Shown here: positions 26,307 through 34,322 of the stretch, piece after piece | Numbering within the stretch: position 1 is the stretch's first letter | Layout: each line of letters starts with the position of its first letter | Source of the DNA: JAFLCM01 sp046154665 | GTDB lineage: Bacteria; Planctomycetota; Phycisphaerae; Phycisphaerales; UBA1924 | Direction of reading: 5' to 3' | Assembly (NCBI GenBank): GCA_046154665.1 | Contig: JBJXFG010000002.1 | Span: forward strand, 1 to 64,000 | Length of the DNA stretch: 64,000 nucleotides | Translations under genes and position numbers: made by a program | Notes under the pieces: generated by a model | Told to the model about the DNA's origin: nothing | Seen by the model: the letters and a program-made list of their open reading frames with translations, nothing else | Databases searched by the model: none

Positions 26307-27284
26307 CTACACGAAGTACCAGAAATTGATCGCCCCCAACGGCATCAGGAGGAACCAAACCGTCAACGAAATCAGCATGCCAAGAAACCCGAGGAGCGTC
26401 ACCGTACCCCACGCGTGCTTCAGCCGGAGGTAGACCACCACGAACGCCGACCACATCCCGAGCGACCAGACGAGGTGGACGAACGCCCGCCACCCGGGAT
26501 GAACCGCCAGTTCCAGAGGAGGAAGCGCCCACATCCAGCCCCGATGCACGGCATACGACCCAAGTAATCGTGCAGCAAACGCCAGGACGCCGAGCAGCAG
26601 GGCTAGCATCGCGTGGCCGAGAATCATGAATGCCACGCAGCGCCAAAGGTGGCCGACGTCGATCCGCGCCCGCGCCAGCGTGGTCGACAGGAGCACGAGT
26701 AGCCACGGCGTGACGACGCCGATGCTCAGAACGCATGAGAACGTCAGCCACATCGTCGGACCAGAACGCATTCCGATCCGCCCGATCCAGACGTCCGGCC
26801 AACTCAAGCACGCGATGACCACGCGGTCGAGTTCGATCTGCCAGACGGATGCAAAGACCTTCGGTTGCAACGACTGGACCGCGATGAAATAGACACCCGA
26901 CAGCACGCCCGCCATGAGCACGCCGATCACATACACCGCGGGCAACCCGAGGAACAGCATCACCCCCAACCGACGCGGCACCACCGGGTCCTCCATCGTC
27001 AGTCCGCTCCAGAACTTCCACGGCCTCAGCGTCCGCACGCCCGTCTTGAGCACGCGCCACATCGTCAATCGCACGACATGCTCGCACGACCAGCGCGGGC
27101 CCGCGCTCAAACGCAGCACCCGGCCCCAATGCAGTTCCAGGCCGCACTCACTGCAAACCCCCTCGAGCGGGCACGACTCGCGCCAGCTCTCGACCGCGCC
27201 GGAAAGGTCATACCCGCAGCGAGGGCACGACGCCCGGACCGGGCCCGGCTCATGAAGCATCGACGCTCCACCCTGGGCGTTCAT
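26307..27284 (-). CDS. Zinc-ribbon multi-pass membrane protein, function unknown
   Basis: 325 residues. N-terminal zinc ribbon (CPRCGYDLSG about 20-29, then CPLEGVCSECGLEL) followed by about six membrane helices (RRLGVMLFLGLPAVYVIGVL, TMWLTFSCVLSIGVVTPWLL, ILGHAMLALLLGVLAFAA and others). The CPxCGYDL ribbon attached to membrane helices is a recurrent planctomycete arrangement without known function. Start is ATG 27284; a second Met nine residues on is possible. A family A palindromic element lies just upstream. No partner genes. Confidence 0.7.
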   Translation of the reverse strand: MNAQGGASMLHEPGPVRASCPRCGYDLSGAVESWRESCPLEGVCSECGLELHWGRVLRLSAGPRWSCEHVVRLTMWRVLKTGVRTLRPWKFWSGLTMEDPVVPRRLGVMLFLGLPAVYVIGVLMAGVLSGVYFIAVQSLQPKVFASVWQIELDRVVIACLSWPDVWIGRIGMRSGPTMWLTFSCVLSIGVVTPWLLVLLSTTLARARIDVGHLWRCVAFMILGHAMLALLLGVLAFAARLLGSYAVHRGWMWALPPLELAVHPGWRAFVHLVWSLGMWSAFVVVYLRLKHAWGTVTLLGFLGMLISLTVWFLLMPLGAINFWYFV

Positions 27285-27313
27285 GTTTACATGGTATCGA
27301 CGGAGCGGTTCTC

Positions 27314-27427
27314 AGCAGAGCCGCCCGCGCAAGCGGACGGTCCAAACCGCTCGATCACCAGAACCAAGCGCCTCCATGAACGGAGCTCCGTGACTTTGGA
27401 CCGACCGCTCGCGCGGTCGGCTCTGCT
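27314..27427. repeat. Paired-arm palindromic element, family A copy 2
   Basis: Left arm 27314-27346 runs from AGCAGAGCCG to GGTCCAAA. Right arm 27395-27427 is its approximate reverse complement, from TTTGGACC to GGCTCTGCT. Inner palindromes differ (CCGCGCAAGCGG; CCGCTCGCGCGG). It ends exactly at the stop of the next gene, so it may serve as terminator. Confidence 0.78.
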
Positions 27428-28161
27428 CACCCCCGCGCCGCCTCCACCAGCGCCCGGATCACATCATCCCCCGCCGCGGCCTCGCTCGTGCGTTCCGGGT
27501 GCCACTGCACGCCCACATAAAACTTCCTCGTCACATCCTCCACCGCTTCGATCACGCCGTCGTGCGCCCTTGCCGCGATCCGCAGGCGACCCGGCGAGCG
27601 CACCGCCTGATGGTGCCAACTCGCCACCGGCGCGCCTTGCGACGGCAGCCGCAGCCCACCACCCTTCGCCTCTCCTGCCCCCGCCGTCGCCTCGGCCCCC
27701 ATCGTCGGCACCACCGCATGCACGTTGTCGCCCGCATGGTCCGCGTGCGTCGCCGTGTCGTCCGGCAAATGCTGGTTCAACTCGCCCCCGGCGTGCAGCG
27801 CCATCATCTGCATCCCCAGGCACACCCCCAGCACCGCCGTCTCGCGCCGCGCGTCCAGCGCCCGCAGCAGCGCCTCCTCGAACCGCTGACGCTCAGGCGC
27901 GACGAGCTTCGCCAAAGGGTGCGTCGGCACGCCGTAACGCTCGGTGCGCGGGTCGTCACCACCGGTGAACAGGAACGCATCGAACGCGTCGACATACCCG
28001 CGTGCAATCTCGTCCACGTCCGGTTGCCCCACCGTCATGGCCGGAACCCCCAGCACCACCGGCAGGCCGCCGCAGCGAACAACGGCGTCAACATAAGCAC
28101 GCCGGACCCGCGCGTCTTTGTCATCGACTGAACATGTGATGGCGACGAACGGCCGCGTCAA
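27427..28161 (-). CDS. Gamma-glutamyl-gamma-aminobutyrate hydrolase family protein (class I GATase-like)
   Basis: 244 residues from a TTG start with GAGAGA upstream. Class I glutamine-amidotransferase fold with nucleophile Cys114 in LGVCLGMQ and the His/Glu pair in VGVQWHPE. LFTGGDD is the oxyanion-region block of the PuuD/C26 group. PuuD-type enzymes hydrolyse gamma-glutamyl-GABA in putrescine breakdown, but no other puu gene is nearby, so the substrate is open. Cytoplasmic. The 3' end abuts a palindromic element. Confidence 0.85.
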   Translation of the reverse strand: MTRPFVAITCSVDDKDARVRRAYVDAVVRCGGLPVVLGVPAMTVGQPDVDEIARGYVDAFDAFLFTGGDDPRTERYGVPTHPLAKLVAPERQRFEEALLRALDARRETAVLGVCLGMQMMALHAGGELNQHLPDDTATHADHAGDNVHAVVPTMGAEATAGAGEAKGGGLRLPSQGAPVASWHHQAVRSPGRLRIAARAHDGVIEAVEDVTRKFYVGVQWHPERTSEAAAGDDVIRALVEAARG

Positions 28162-28248
28162 AGTATTCTCTCGTTGTGACGTTGAATGTACTCAAGCCAA
28201 AGGCGCGTCGCTCGAACACCTCATCCCCTCGACTCTGTCGAAACCCCC

Positions 28249-28276
28249 ACTCCCGACTCCCGACTGCCCACTCCCG
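28249..28276. repeat. Degenerate 7-bp array before the pyrophosphatase stop
   Basis: Four units of 7 bp: ACTCCCG, ACTCCCG, ACTGCCC, ACTCCCG. It lies between a TTG-start gene and the 3' end of ppa. It resembles arrays at 32227, 38754 and 38831. Confidence 0.7.
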
Positions 28277-28278
28277 CC

Positions 28279-28827
28279 CTAACTCTTCCCGATCCGCGCC
28301 TCGGTGAAGTGCCGGATCGCCACCCGCACCGCTTCCATCGCCTCGAGCCGGCGGTCCCATCCCTGCGGCTCGATGGTCACCCCCTCGAGCTGCTTGTACG
28401 ACACAAAGAAATGCTCGACCTCGCGCAGGAAGTGCTTCGGCACGTCCTCGAGTTCCTGAAACTCCGCGAACAACGGGTCCGAGTTCGGCACCGCCAGCAC
28501 CTTGTAATCCCCCGCCCCGCGGTCCAGCATCTTGAACCCGCCGACGATCCGCGCCTCGATCAGGCACCCGCTGAACGTCGGCTCGTTCACCATCACAAGG
28601 ATGTCGAGCGGGTCGCCGTCGTCCGCGAGCGTCTGCGGCACCAGCCCATAGTCACCCGGGTAGTGCGACGCGGAGTAGAGGTACCGGTCCAGCTTGATGA
28701 AGCCGGTCTTCTTGTCGATCTCGTACTTGTTGCGCTTCCCCTTGGGAATCTCGATGATGCAGTTGACCACCCCCGGCGTATCCGTGCCGGGCGAAACGTG
28801 AACCAGACGACGAGGGTCGAAGAGCAT
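28279..28827 (-). CDS. ppa: Inorganic pyrophosphatase (family I)
   Basis: 182 residues from ATG 28827, the usual bacterial length; the upstream frame extends into a terminator hairpin and is rejected. It hydrolyses pyrophosphate to phosphate. EIPKGKRNKYEIDKKTG, YPGDYGLVPQTLADDGDPLDILV and DYKVLAVPNSDP are the family I active-site blocks with the metal-binding aspartates. The C-terminus FTEARIGKS is ordinary. Cytoplasmic, essential in most bacteria. Monocistronic by context. Confidence 0.95.
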   Translation of the reverse strand: MLFDPRRLVHVSPGTDTPGVVNCIIEIPKGKRNKYEIDKKTGFIKLDRYLYSASHYPGDYGLVPQTLADDGDPLDILVMVNEPTFSGCLIEARIVGGFKMLDRGAGDYKVLAVPNSDPLFAEFQELEDVPKHFLREVEHFFVSYKQLEGVTIEPQGWDRRLEAMEAVRVAIRHFTEARIGKS

Positions 28828-28907
28828 CGGTCGAGTGTAGCGGGGGCCGCCCGCAGGACCCCGGAACCGGCGGCCCCGCAACGCCATTTCCGCCCCCACC
28901 AACTCCC

Positions 28908-28945
28908 AAGACAACAACGCGGCCCCGGCGTGGTGCCGGGGCCGC
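28908..28945 (-). terminator. Hairpin terminator of the upstream dockerin gene
   Basis: Perfect 11-bp GC stem (28919-28929 with 28935-28945), five-base loop, then TTGTTGTCTTG on the - strand. It lies about 40 bp past the dockerin gene stop. Confidence 0.65.
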
Positions 28946-28984
28946 GGTCGTTTCACTTTTGCCTCTTGCCTCATGCCTTCGGCA

Positions 28985-31057
28985 TCAAGGCGTGGCTTCC
29001 AACTGCTGGATCGTCTCCAGCAACTCGACGATGTGGGCGTTGAGCTCGGCGGGCGTGCGGGCGTTGACCCAAGTGGTGTAGCCCTCGATGGTCGTGAACC
29101 CGAGCGCGGCGAGCACCGGCGGCAACGCCGCGGGCGCTTCGGGCGCGGCCGTCTGGTGAGAGGTTGCGGTGCCGGTCTCGCCGGAGCCGGGGCGGGTGCC
29201 CTGGCCGGCGGTCACGCCGTCGCGTGCGAGCGCGGTGCCGTCGGTGGGCGCGGAGGCCGAGCCGGTGCCGGGATCGCCGGGGCGACCGGAGGAGCACGGA
29301 GTGCCCAGAACGCCGAGGAACGCGGTGAGGTCGGCGGTGTTCACCGCGAAGTTCACGACGATGTCTTCCGGCGCGCTGCAAGGCTGCGTCGTCCCGAACT
29401 TGCCGAGGATCAGGACGAGATCCGCCGTATTCCGCTGCCCGTCGTTGTTGAAGTCGCCGGGGCAGGAGTCGACGATAGTGAACCTCTGGGTGAAAAAGGA
29501 GCCGAACTGCCCGCCCTCAAACGGCGATACGTTCCCAGCCTCCTGCCCAAACGGGGCACTCACAATGAAAGACAAGCCACCAGGGGTGTAGGGCGTGATC
29601 GCTCCCAGTTCCCCGACCCCGCCAGTATCGGAGAACGCGAGATCGACGAAATAGGAACCCGGAGGCAGATAGGGTGGGATGACGCGAACTGTGCCCGCGT
29701 CGAGATTGTACTGATATCCAGCGGACTGGAAGCACGCGCTCATGGGCTGACTCGGACTTTCAAGTCGGAGGAGCAAGAGCGCTGGATTGTTCAGGCTGAC
29801 CCGATTTTGAACCGGGCCGGTGAACTGCCAGAGTACTTCAACGTCTCGTGGGGGAACGGTTGAGAACTGAGCTGGTACGCACTTCGACTTGATCACGTTG
29901 AACGGCTTCCGTCCGACGAGACCACCGCCGATGCTGTCGGGCGAATAGATGGAAGTCCCGGTCAGAGCGATCTGATCCGGACCGATGGGCCCAATCTTCA
30001 CGGGTGCCGTCCACGGGGTCGGAGTGTTAATGTCGCTCGCCACCCGCTTGGTCCCGATGTGAATCATCCCCCATATCCCACCGGTCCCAAACTGCATCTC
30101 GGGCGTCAACTGCGGGTTCGCGATGGATACGAACTCCTCGCCCACCGCGATCGTCCCCTCAAAGATCCCGGTGCAGAAGATGCCGGGGTTCTCCGTGGCT
30201 CCGTCTCCGAGACGAACCGCAAGAAGCTCCCCCTTGAAGTCGCCGGAACCGCTGACGCTTTCGCCCACTTCAACACGACCAATCTTGACTACGTACTGGG
30301 TCAATTCGTTGAACGGTGCCGCCCGTGGCCGAGCCGCAATCACCGTGTCAACCATGCTGCCAGCCGTGATCGAACCGATTCGCTGCGCCGCATAGACACC
30401 CACCGGAAACGGGCCTTCACTCTTGGTCAGGATCGCACTGGCCTGCAGCCTTTCGATTGTGCCGTACTGTTCAGCGAGCGTTCCGGGCAAGTACGACTGC
30501 GCCCAGACGGTGCCAGTGATTGAGCCGTCGACACGGAGTGTTTCGATCCAGCCGGGCAACGGCACAAATGAGTCCGGCAGGTTGGGCGGCATGTACGGCT
30601 TCATCACAGCCCCGTCGTAGAGCTCGCCACCGATCCGCGAGCTGAGAAGGCGATTCGCCTCCAATCGGGTGACATTGCCCGTCGAGAACACCTGGAGAAA
30701 AAATCTCCCGTTGTCGTCCAGCGGATCAGGCCCGATCTTGACCTCGCCAATGGAGCCGACGCTCTGCGTCAAGCCCAGACCCAGATTGAGCCGCAGGACG
30801 CTCGACTGCGCTCGCGCCTCGACAGTTACGAGTTTGAGCACGTCCTCCGGGTCCGATGTCGTCACGTCGAATGTCGTCGTGCCCGTGTGACCTGAAACCG
30901 GCTCGGCCCGCACCGAGAAGATCCATTGCTTGCTGCCCGGAGGGTCTTCAACTGGGGTTGTAACTGAGCCGCCCGGACCCGTGACGTTGATCTGGACCGC
31001 ACCCAAGCATGCGTGATTGAACGCGAATGCCGCCAGCACCGCACCGAGAATCCGCAT
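28985..31057 (-). CDS. Secreted dockerin-like protein with long beta-rich body
   Basis: 690 residues from ATG 31057 with GGGAGGTG at ideal spacing (a longer frame exists but overlaps the upstream gene out of frame). Signal peptide MRILGAVLAAFAFNHACLGA. The body has repeated short beta segments around ITGTVWAQ, RIGSITAGSMVDTVIA, KIGRVEVGESVSGSGDF and GIWGMIHIGT, suggestive of a beta-helix of unknown function. Then a dockerin-like pair (GDFNNDGQRNTADLVLILG and FAVNTADLTAFLG), a Gly/Ser/Thr linker, and a C-terminal helical tail (TTWVNARTPAELNAHIVELL). The tail beyond the dockerin is unusual. It is the downstream partner of the FGE-like gene, with overlapping ends. Confidence 0.8.
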   Translation of the reverse strand: MRILGAVLAAFAFNHACLGAVQINVTGPGGSVTTPVEDPPGSKQWIFSVRAEPVSGHTGTTTFDVTTSDPEDVLKLVTVEARAQSSVLRLNLGLGLTQSVGSIGEVKIGPDPLDDNGRFFLQVFSTGNVTRLEANRLLSSRIGGELYDGAVMKPYMPPNLPDSFVPLPGWIETLRVDGSITGTVWAQSYLPGTLAEQYGTIERLQASAILTKSEGPFPVGVYAAQRIGSITAGSMVDTVIAARPRAAPFNELTQYVVKIGRVEVGESVSGSGDFKGELLAVRLGDGATENPGIFCTGIFEGTIAVGEEFVSIANPQLTPEMQFGTGGIWGMIHIGTKRVASDINTPTPWTAPVKIGPIGPDQIALTGTSIYSPDSIGGGLVGRKPFNVIKSKCVPAQFSTVPPRDVEVLWQFTGPVQNRVSLNNPALLLLRLESPSQPMSACFQSAGYQYNLDAGTVRVIPPYLPPGSYFVDLAFSDTGGVGELGAITPYTPGGLSFIVSAPFGQEAGNVSPFEGGQFGSFFTQRFTIVDSCPGDFNNDGQRNTADLVLILGKFGTTQPCSAPEDIVVNFAVNTADLTAFLGVLGTPCSSGRPGDPGTGSASAPTDGTALARDGVTAGQGTRPGSGETGTATSHQTAAPEAPAALPPVLAALGFTTIEGYTTWVNARTPAELNAHIVELLETIQQLEATP

Positions 31058-32132
31058 CAGACACCTCCCATCGCCTCCGGCGAAGGTTGAGCGTAATCGC
31101 CACCAGCACCGCGCCGGAGGCGGCACTGGGTGACGGGACAACCGTTGCAATCCGAACTCCGCTGAATCCATGGCGCATGTCGTCGCCGCCAAGTATTGCG
31201 TCAATCCGATCGAAGTCGTCATAGCTTGATTGTGACACACGGGAGCCGCGCGTCCGACGAAAAACGGGAAGCCCCGTGAACCGGTCGTACAGCACCGTCT
31301 CGGTCCACTCACTTTCACCGCCCGACAGGTCCCACAATCCCCACGGCGAAGTCACACTCGTGTACGCGCCGACCGGTGTCGTCAAGCCCGCATCGCCCGC
31401 GTTGGTCTGGCCCACGCCCGGCGGCCCCGACACCGGCAGCGTGTCGCTCGTTGTGGGGTACTTCCAGTACCCCGGCTGGTTTGGCCCGTTCTTGTGCGGG
31501 TCCCAATGGGCCGCCTTGACCCACTCGTCTTCGCTGGGAACCCAGTACCTCGCGCCCGGCGAGCGCACCAACTGGTCGGTGAACACGCCCCCCGGCAAAT
31601 CGCCGAACGTACTGGTGTCATAAGACCCGCTCTCGAACGCCCACGCTTGGTTCACCCTGCCGTTGTGCAGCCAGTTGCAGTACCGTGCGACAAAGCGGAA
31701 ACCCATCTCCGATGAATAGTCATCGGCTCCCGGCGCGATCGAGTAGTTCACGGTGCCGTCGGGCTGCAGATCGCGCCGGATGTTGAAACTGGTGAACAGC
31801 GAACTCTGCCGGAACGCAGGGTTCACAAACGGCTTGTAGGCCTGCACGAACTCGAACCACTCCGCGGTCGTCACCTCGGTCTTGCTGATGCGGTATTCGT
31901 AGTCCACCCGCCCGATGCTCCGCGGCGGGCTGAAGACCGGCTGGAACGTGAACGGCTCGTTGCCCGGGTGCGTGATCGTCGCCCAGTGCGCCGGGTCCTC
32001 AAGCGGCGGCGGCGTGGGCCGCGCGTGAGCGGCGTTTAGCCCCGCCGCGAACAGCCCGACCACGAGCATCGCGGCCCGTCGCGACCACGCGCCAACCCAA
32101 GTACGGCAACCGTTCGTACGATTCGTCTTCAT
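30948..32132 (-). CDS. Secreted formylglycine-generating-enzyme family protein, copy 2
   Basis: 394 residues from ATG 32132 (AAGGAG upstream). Signal peptide to about residue 40 (NAAHARP). FGE-like blocks parallel copy 1: YRISKTEVTTAEWFEF, GFRFVARYCNWLHN, YWVPSEDEWVKAAHWDPHKN, WGLWDLSGGESEW, FSGVRIATVVPSP. The catalytic cysteines of active FGE are absent here too. After VPSPSAASGAVLVAITLNLRRRR, where a PEP-CTERM protein should stop, the frame runs on for 36 residues into the next gene, overlapping it by 110 bp. This suggests a small indel near the tail. Paralogue of 11684-12739. Confidence 0.8.
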   Translation of the reverse strand: MKTNRTNGCRTWVGAWSRRAAMLVVGLFAAGLNAAHARPTPPPLEDPAHWATITHPGNEPFTFQPVFSPPRSIGRVDYEYRISKTEVTTAEWFEFVQAYKPFVNPAFRQSSLFTSFNIRRDLQPDGTVNYSIAPGADDYSSEMGFRFVARYCNWLHNGRVNQAWAFESGSYDTSTFGDLPGGVFTDQLVRSPGARYWVPSEDEWVKAAHWDPHKNGPNQPGYWKYPTTSDTLPVSGPPGVGQTNAGDAGLTTPVGAYTSVTSPWGLWDLSGGESEWTETVLYDRFTGLPVFRRTRGSRVSQSSYDDFDRIDAILGGDDMRHGFSGVRIATVVPSPSAASGAVLVAITLNLRRRRWEVSDADSRCGAGGIRVQSRMLGCGPDQRHGSGRLSYNPS

Positions 32133-32226
32133 GTGATGTACTCCTTGACCCGGTTCGGCCACAAGGCCGACCTCATCAGAGTACCCCATGAATCGCCGAG
32201 CCGGAAGACCAAAAGCCGCGGAATCA

Positions 32227-32270
32227 GGCAGTGGGCAGTGGGCAGTGGGCAGTGGGCAGTGGGCAGTGGC
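32227..32270. repeat. Exact 7-bp tandem array GGCAGTG x6
   Basis: Six perfect head-to-tail copies of GGCAGTG. It lies 95 bp upstream of the FGE-like gene (- strand). Its reverse complement (CACTGCC) is the word seen inside the sugar dehydrogenase gene near 36680-36710. Confidence 0.9.
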
Positions 32271-32451
32271 GGATTCTCCACCCGCCATCCGCGGCTCGCC
32301 ACCCGCCCGAAGTTCCCCAGGCCCCGTCTCATAACCACAGCATGACCCCGATTTCGGGGTGGGGCAAGTCAATCGCGTGTTTTATTTTTGCGAATGCGCA
32401 AGAACGCCGGAACTCCGGCACATTCTTGTGGCCCACAACCCCAACTTCGAT

Positions 32452-32495
32452 TCACCAAAAGCAACCGCCCCAAGGCCAATCAGCCTCGGGGCGGT
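32452..32495 (-). terminator. Terminator of the FlgM-like gene
   Basis: Stem ACCGCCCC (32464-32471) with GGGGCGGT (32488-32495) plus inner AGGC/GCCT, followed on the - strand by TTGCTTTTGGTG. Confidence 0.7.
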
Positions 32496-32550
32496 GGGAA
32501 TGATCCAAGTTGACCTTCCGTGAGCGTCGAGCCAAGGCTCATCCTGCGCC

Positions 32551-32598
32551 CAGCGCATCGCGCACAGCGCATCGCGCACAGCGCACAGCGCACCGCGC
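32551..32598. repeat. Tandem array of CAGCGCA words next to the FlgM-like stop
   Basis: Two copies of CAGCGCATCGCGCA followed by CAGCGCA, CAGCGCA and a degenerate copy. It ends at the stop codon of the - strand gene that follows. Confidence 0.75.
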
Positions 32599-32599
32599 C

Positions 32600-32944
32600 T
32601 TACGCATACACATTGCTCAGCGGATCGATCGGGCCCGAGAGGTCCTTCGCAAGCTCATTCACAGCCTGATCGAGCTTGCCGTCGATGTCATAAGTGCCGT
32701 TGGCGATCTCGGCTCGGATGCGGTTGACGAGGTCTTCGCGGATCGGCGTTGGGTTGGTCGCCAAGGCGCGGGCCTCCTCAGAGAGTTCGACGCGGTCGAT
32801 GCGGTCGGGGCTTGTCGCGCTTCCTTGGGAGGGAGGCGTGGTGCCGGTCAGGCCGCGCCGGCCCGCGGCGGCGTACGATGCACCCGCCGCGCCGACTGAG
32901 CCGGGGGCTCCGAACGCGCTGCTGGTGAGGTTGATGGGATTCAT
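32600..32944 (-). CDS. FlgM-like anti-sigma-28 factor
   Basis: 114 residues from ATG 32944 with GGAG at good spacing. The N-terminal half is low complexity (Ala/Gly/Ser). The C-terminal half DRVELSEEARAL...REDLVNRIRAEIANGTYD...KLDQAVNELAKDL matches the FlgM C-terminus that binds sigma-28 (FliA) and holds it off until the flagellar hook is complete. Length fits the family. No other flagellar gene is near, so it would act on genes elsewhere. If right, the organism is flagellate or has motile cells. Confidence 0.78.
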   Translation of the reverse strand: MNPINLTSSAFGAPGSVGAAGASYAAAGRRGLTGTTPPSQGSATSPDRIDRVELSEEARALATNPTPIREDLVNRIRAEIANGTYDIDGKLDQAVNELAKDLSGPIDPLSNVYA

Positions 32945-33182
32945 GGGTTGCTCCACCGGACGCACGGTGATCGACGCGCGTCCAAACGAAATCTTCGGGA
33001 ACTCGCGTGGCGTCGGGAAGATCGAACCCGATGCCGCGCGACACGTCTCAGTCACCCGTCTCAGATGCTCCCGCCGGGTTCGCCGACGGGTTTCGCTCCT
33101 TGTCCGTGTGACCCCTCATGTATCGTCGTCAATCATTCCAACCCATGAAACTTGCAGATTCCGATAAGTCACGCGCAAGTCA

Positions 33183-33210
33183 TTGATAGACAAGGCTTTG
33201 CGTGAATAAC
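33183..33210 (+). promoter_or_regulatory. Possible sigma-70 promoter
   Basis: TTGATA (33183-33188), 16-bp spacer, AATAAC (33205-33210), in a locally AT-richer stretch 24 bp before the ATG at 33234. Confidence 0.35.
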
Positions 33211-33233
33211 CGAACCTTGGACGAGCCGAAAAA

Positions 33234-34322
33234 ATGACCCGCCTACTCACCCCCGCCACCAACAGAACCAGGCCCCGGTCCTCGTCTCTGATTGGCAACA
33301 TGATCGGTCTATGTTCGGTGTATTTCGCCCCCACTTCGCCGATGTTCGGGTGGGGGTCCGATGCCGCGGATGCGCCTCTGCGCATCCCCCATGCGGCTGG
33401 TTTCCTCGGGGTGGCTAAAGCCCAATACGGCGGCGACTTCACCCCGCCCCACGACCCCCGCAAGAACAAGAAGAAGAACGAAGAGAAGCCGCCCGCCCAA
33501 ACCAGCGACGGCCCGGGCGACCCCAAAGGCACCGACGACACAGGCAACGACGGCGATCTGCGGCGCGAAGGCCGCAAGGTCTTCTCGCTCCCGGTCCCGG
33601 GCGAAGGCGAGGACATGCCGGGCGAGAGCGGCTGGGCGATCGTGCTCGAGACGTTCAAGGGCACCAACGCCGCCGCGCAGGCGCAGCTGCGGTTGCCCGA
33701 GGTGAGCGCGCTGTTGGGCCGCGACGACGTGAGCATCCGGGTGCGCGAAAAGGGCTGCGCCATCGTCCTGGGCGGCTACACCTCACCCAAAGACGAACGC
33801 GCCACACGCGACCTCGCGATGGTGCGCGCCAAAGAGGTCGCGCTGCCCGGCGGCGTGCCCAGCCGTCCTTATGAGATGGCTTTTCTCGCCGCGCCGTCGT
33901 CGACCGATCGCGGGCAGATGCCCGAGTTTGACCTGAGCCACCAGCGCAAGCGTCTGGGCAACCAGCCGGCGTTCACGGTGCAGATCGCCGTGTACGACAC
34001 GCCCGACAAGCCCGCGGACGCCAAGCGCGCCGCTGAGAAGGCCGCGAAGGTCTTGCGCGAGGCCGGCGAGAAGGCCTTCTACTACCACGGCCCGCGGCGC
34101 AGCATGGTCACCATCGGCCTGTTCACGGGCCGCGATGTCGATGAAAAGACCGGCCGCCCGCGAACGCCCGAAATCGCCCGCATCCGCAAGGACTTCCCGC
34201 TCAACCTTCTCAACGGGCAGTACCCGATCGTCATGGGCGGCACCGGAGCCGCAGCGGGCGGCAGCGGAAACACCGCCGGCAAAGCGGTGCATCAGCCGAG
34301 TCAGATCGTTAAGGTGCCTTGA
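33234..34322 (+). CDS. Possible envelope protein with two SPOR-like repeats
   Basis: 362 residues; the start is uncertain (ATG 33234 or 33300). Positions 33368-33387 hold a perfect hairpin GGATGCGC-CTCT-GCGCATCC translated in frame (DAPLRIPHA), which looks like repeat sequence in the leader. A charged linker (DPRKNKKKNEEKPP) precedes two similar alpha/beta units, one starting GWAIVLETFKGTNAAAQA and one starting FTVQIAVYDTPDKPADAKRA, each followed by a second strand block (GCAIVLGGYTSPKDE; MVTIGLFTGRDVDE). The pattern resembles SPOR domains that bind septal peptidoglycan, but the match is by eye only. Ends overlapping the convergent lipoprotein gene by 14 bp. Confidence 0.6.
   Translation: MTRLLTPATNRTRPRSSSLIGNMIGLCSVYFAPTSPMFGWGSDAADAPLRIPHAAGFLGVAKAQYGGDFTPPHDPRKNKKKNEEKPPAQTSDGPGDPKGTDDTGNDGDLRREGRKVFSLPVPGEGEDMPGESGWAIVLETFKGTNAAAQAQLRLPEVSALLGRDDVSIRVREKGCAIVLGGYTSPKDERATRDLAMVRAKEVALPGGVPSRPYEMAFLAAPSSTDRGQMPEFDLSHQRKRLGNQPAFTVQIAVYDTPDKPADAKRAAEKAAKVLREAGEKAFYYHGPRRSMVTIGLFTGRDVDEKTGRPRTPEIARIRKDFPLNLLNGQYPIVMGGTGAAAGGSGNTAGKAVHQPSQIVKVP

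Noticed and set aside
33116..33763. - strand 215-residue frame opposite the SPOR-like gene start
   Set aside because: Ser/Arg/Pro-rich with no motif; the opposite strand has better codon structure and a promoter-like sequence.
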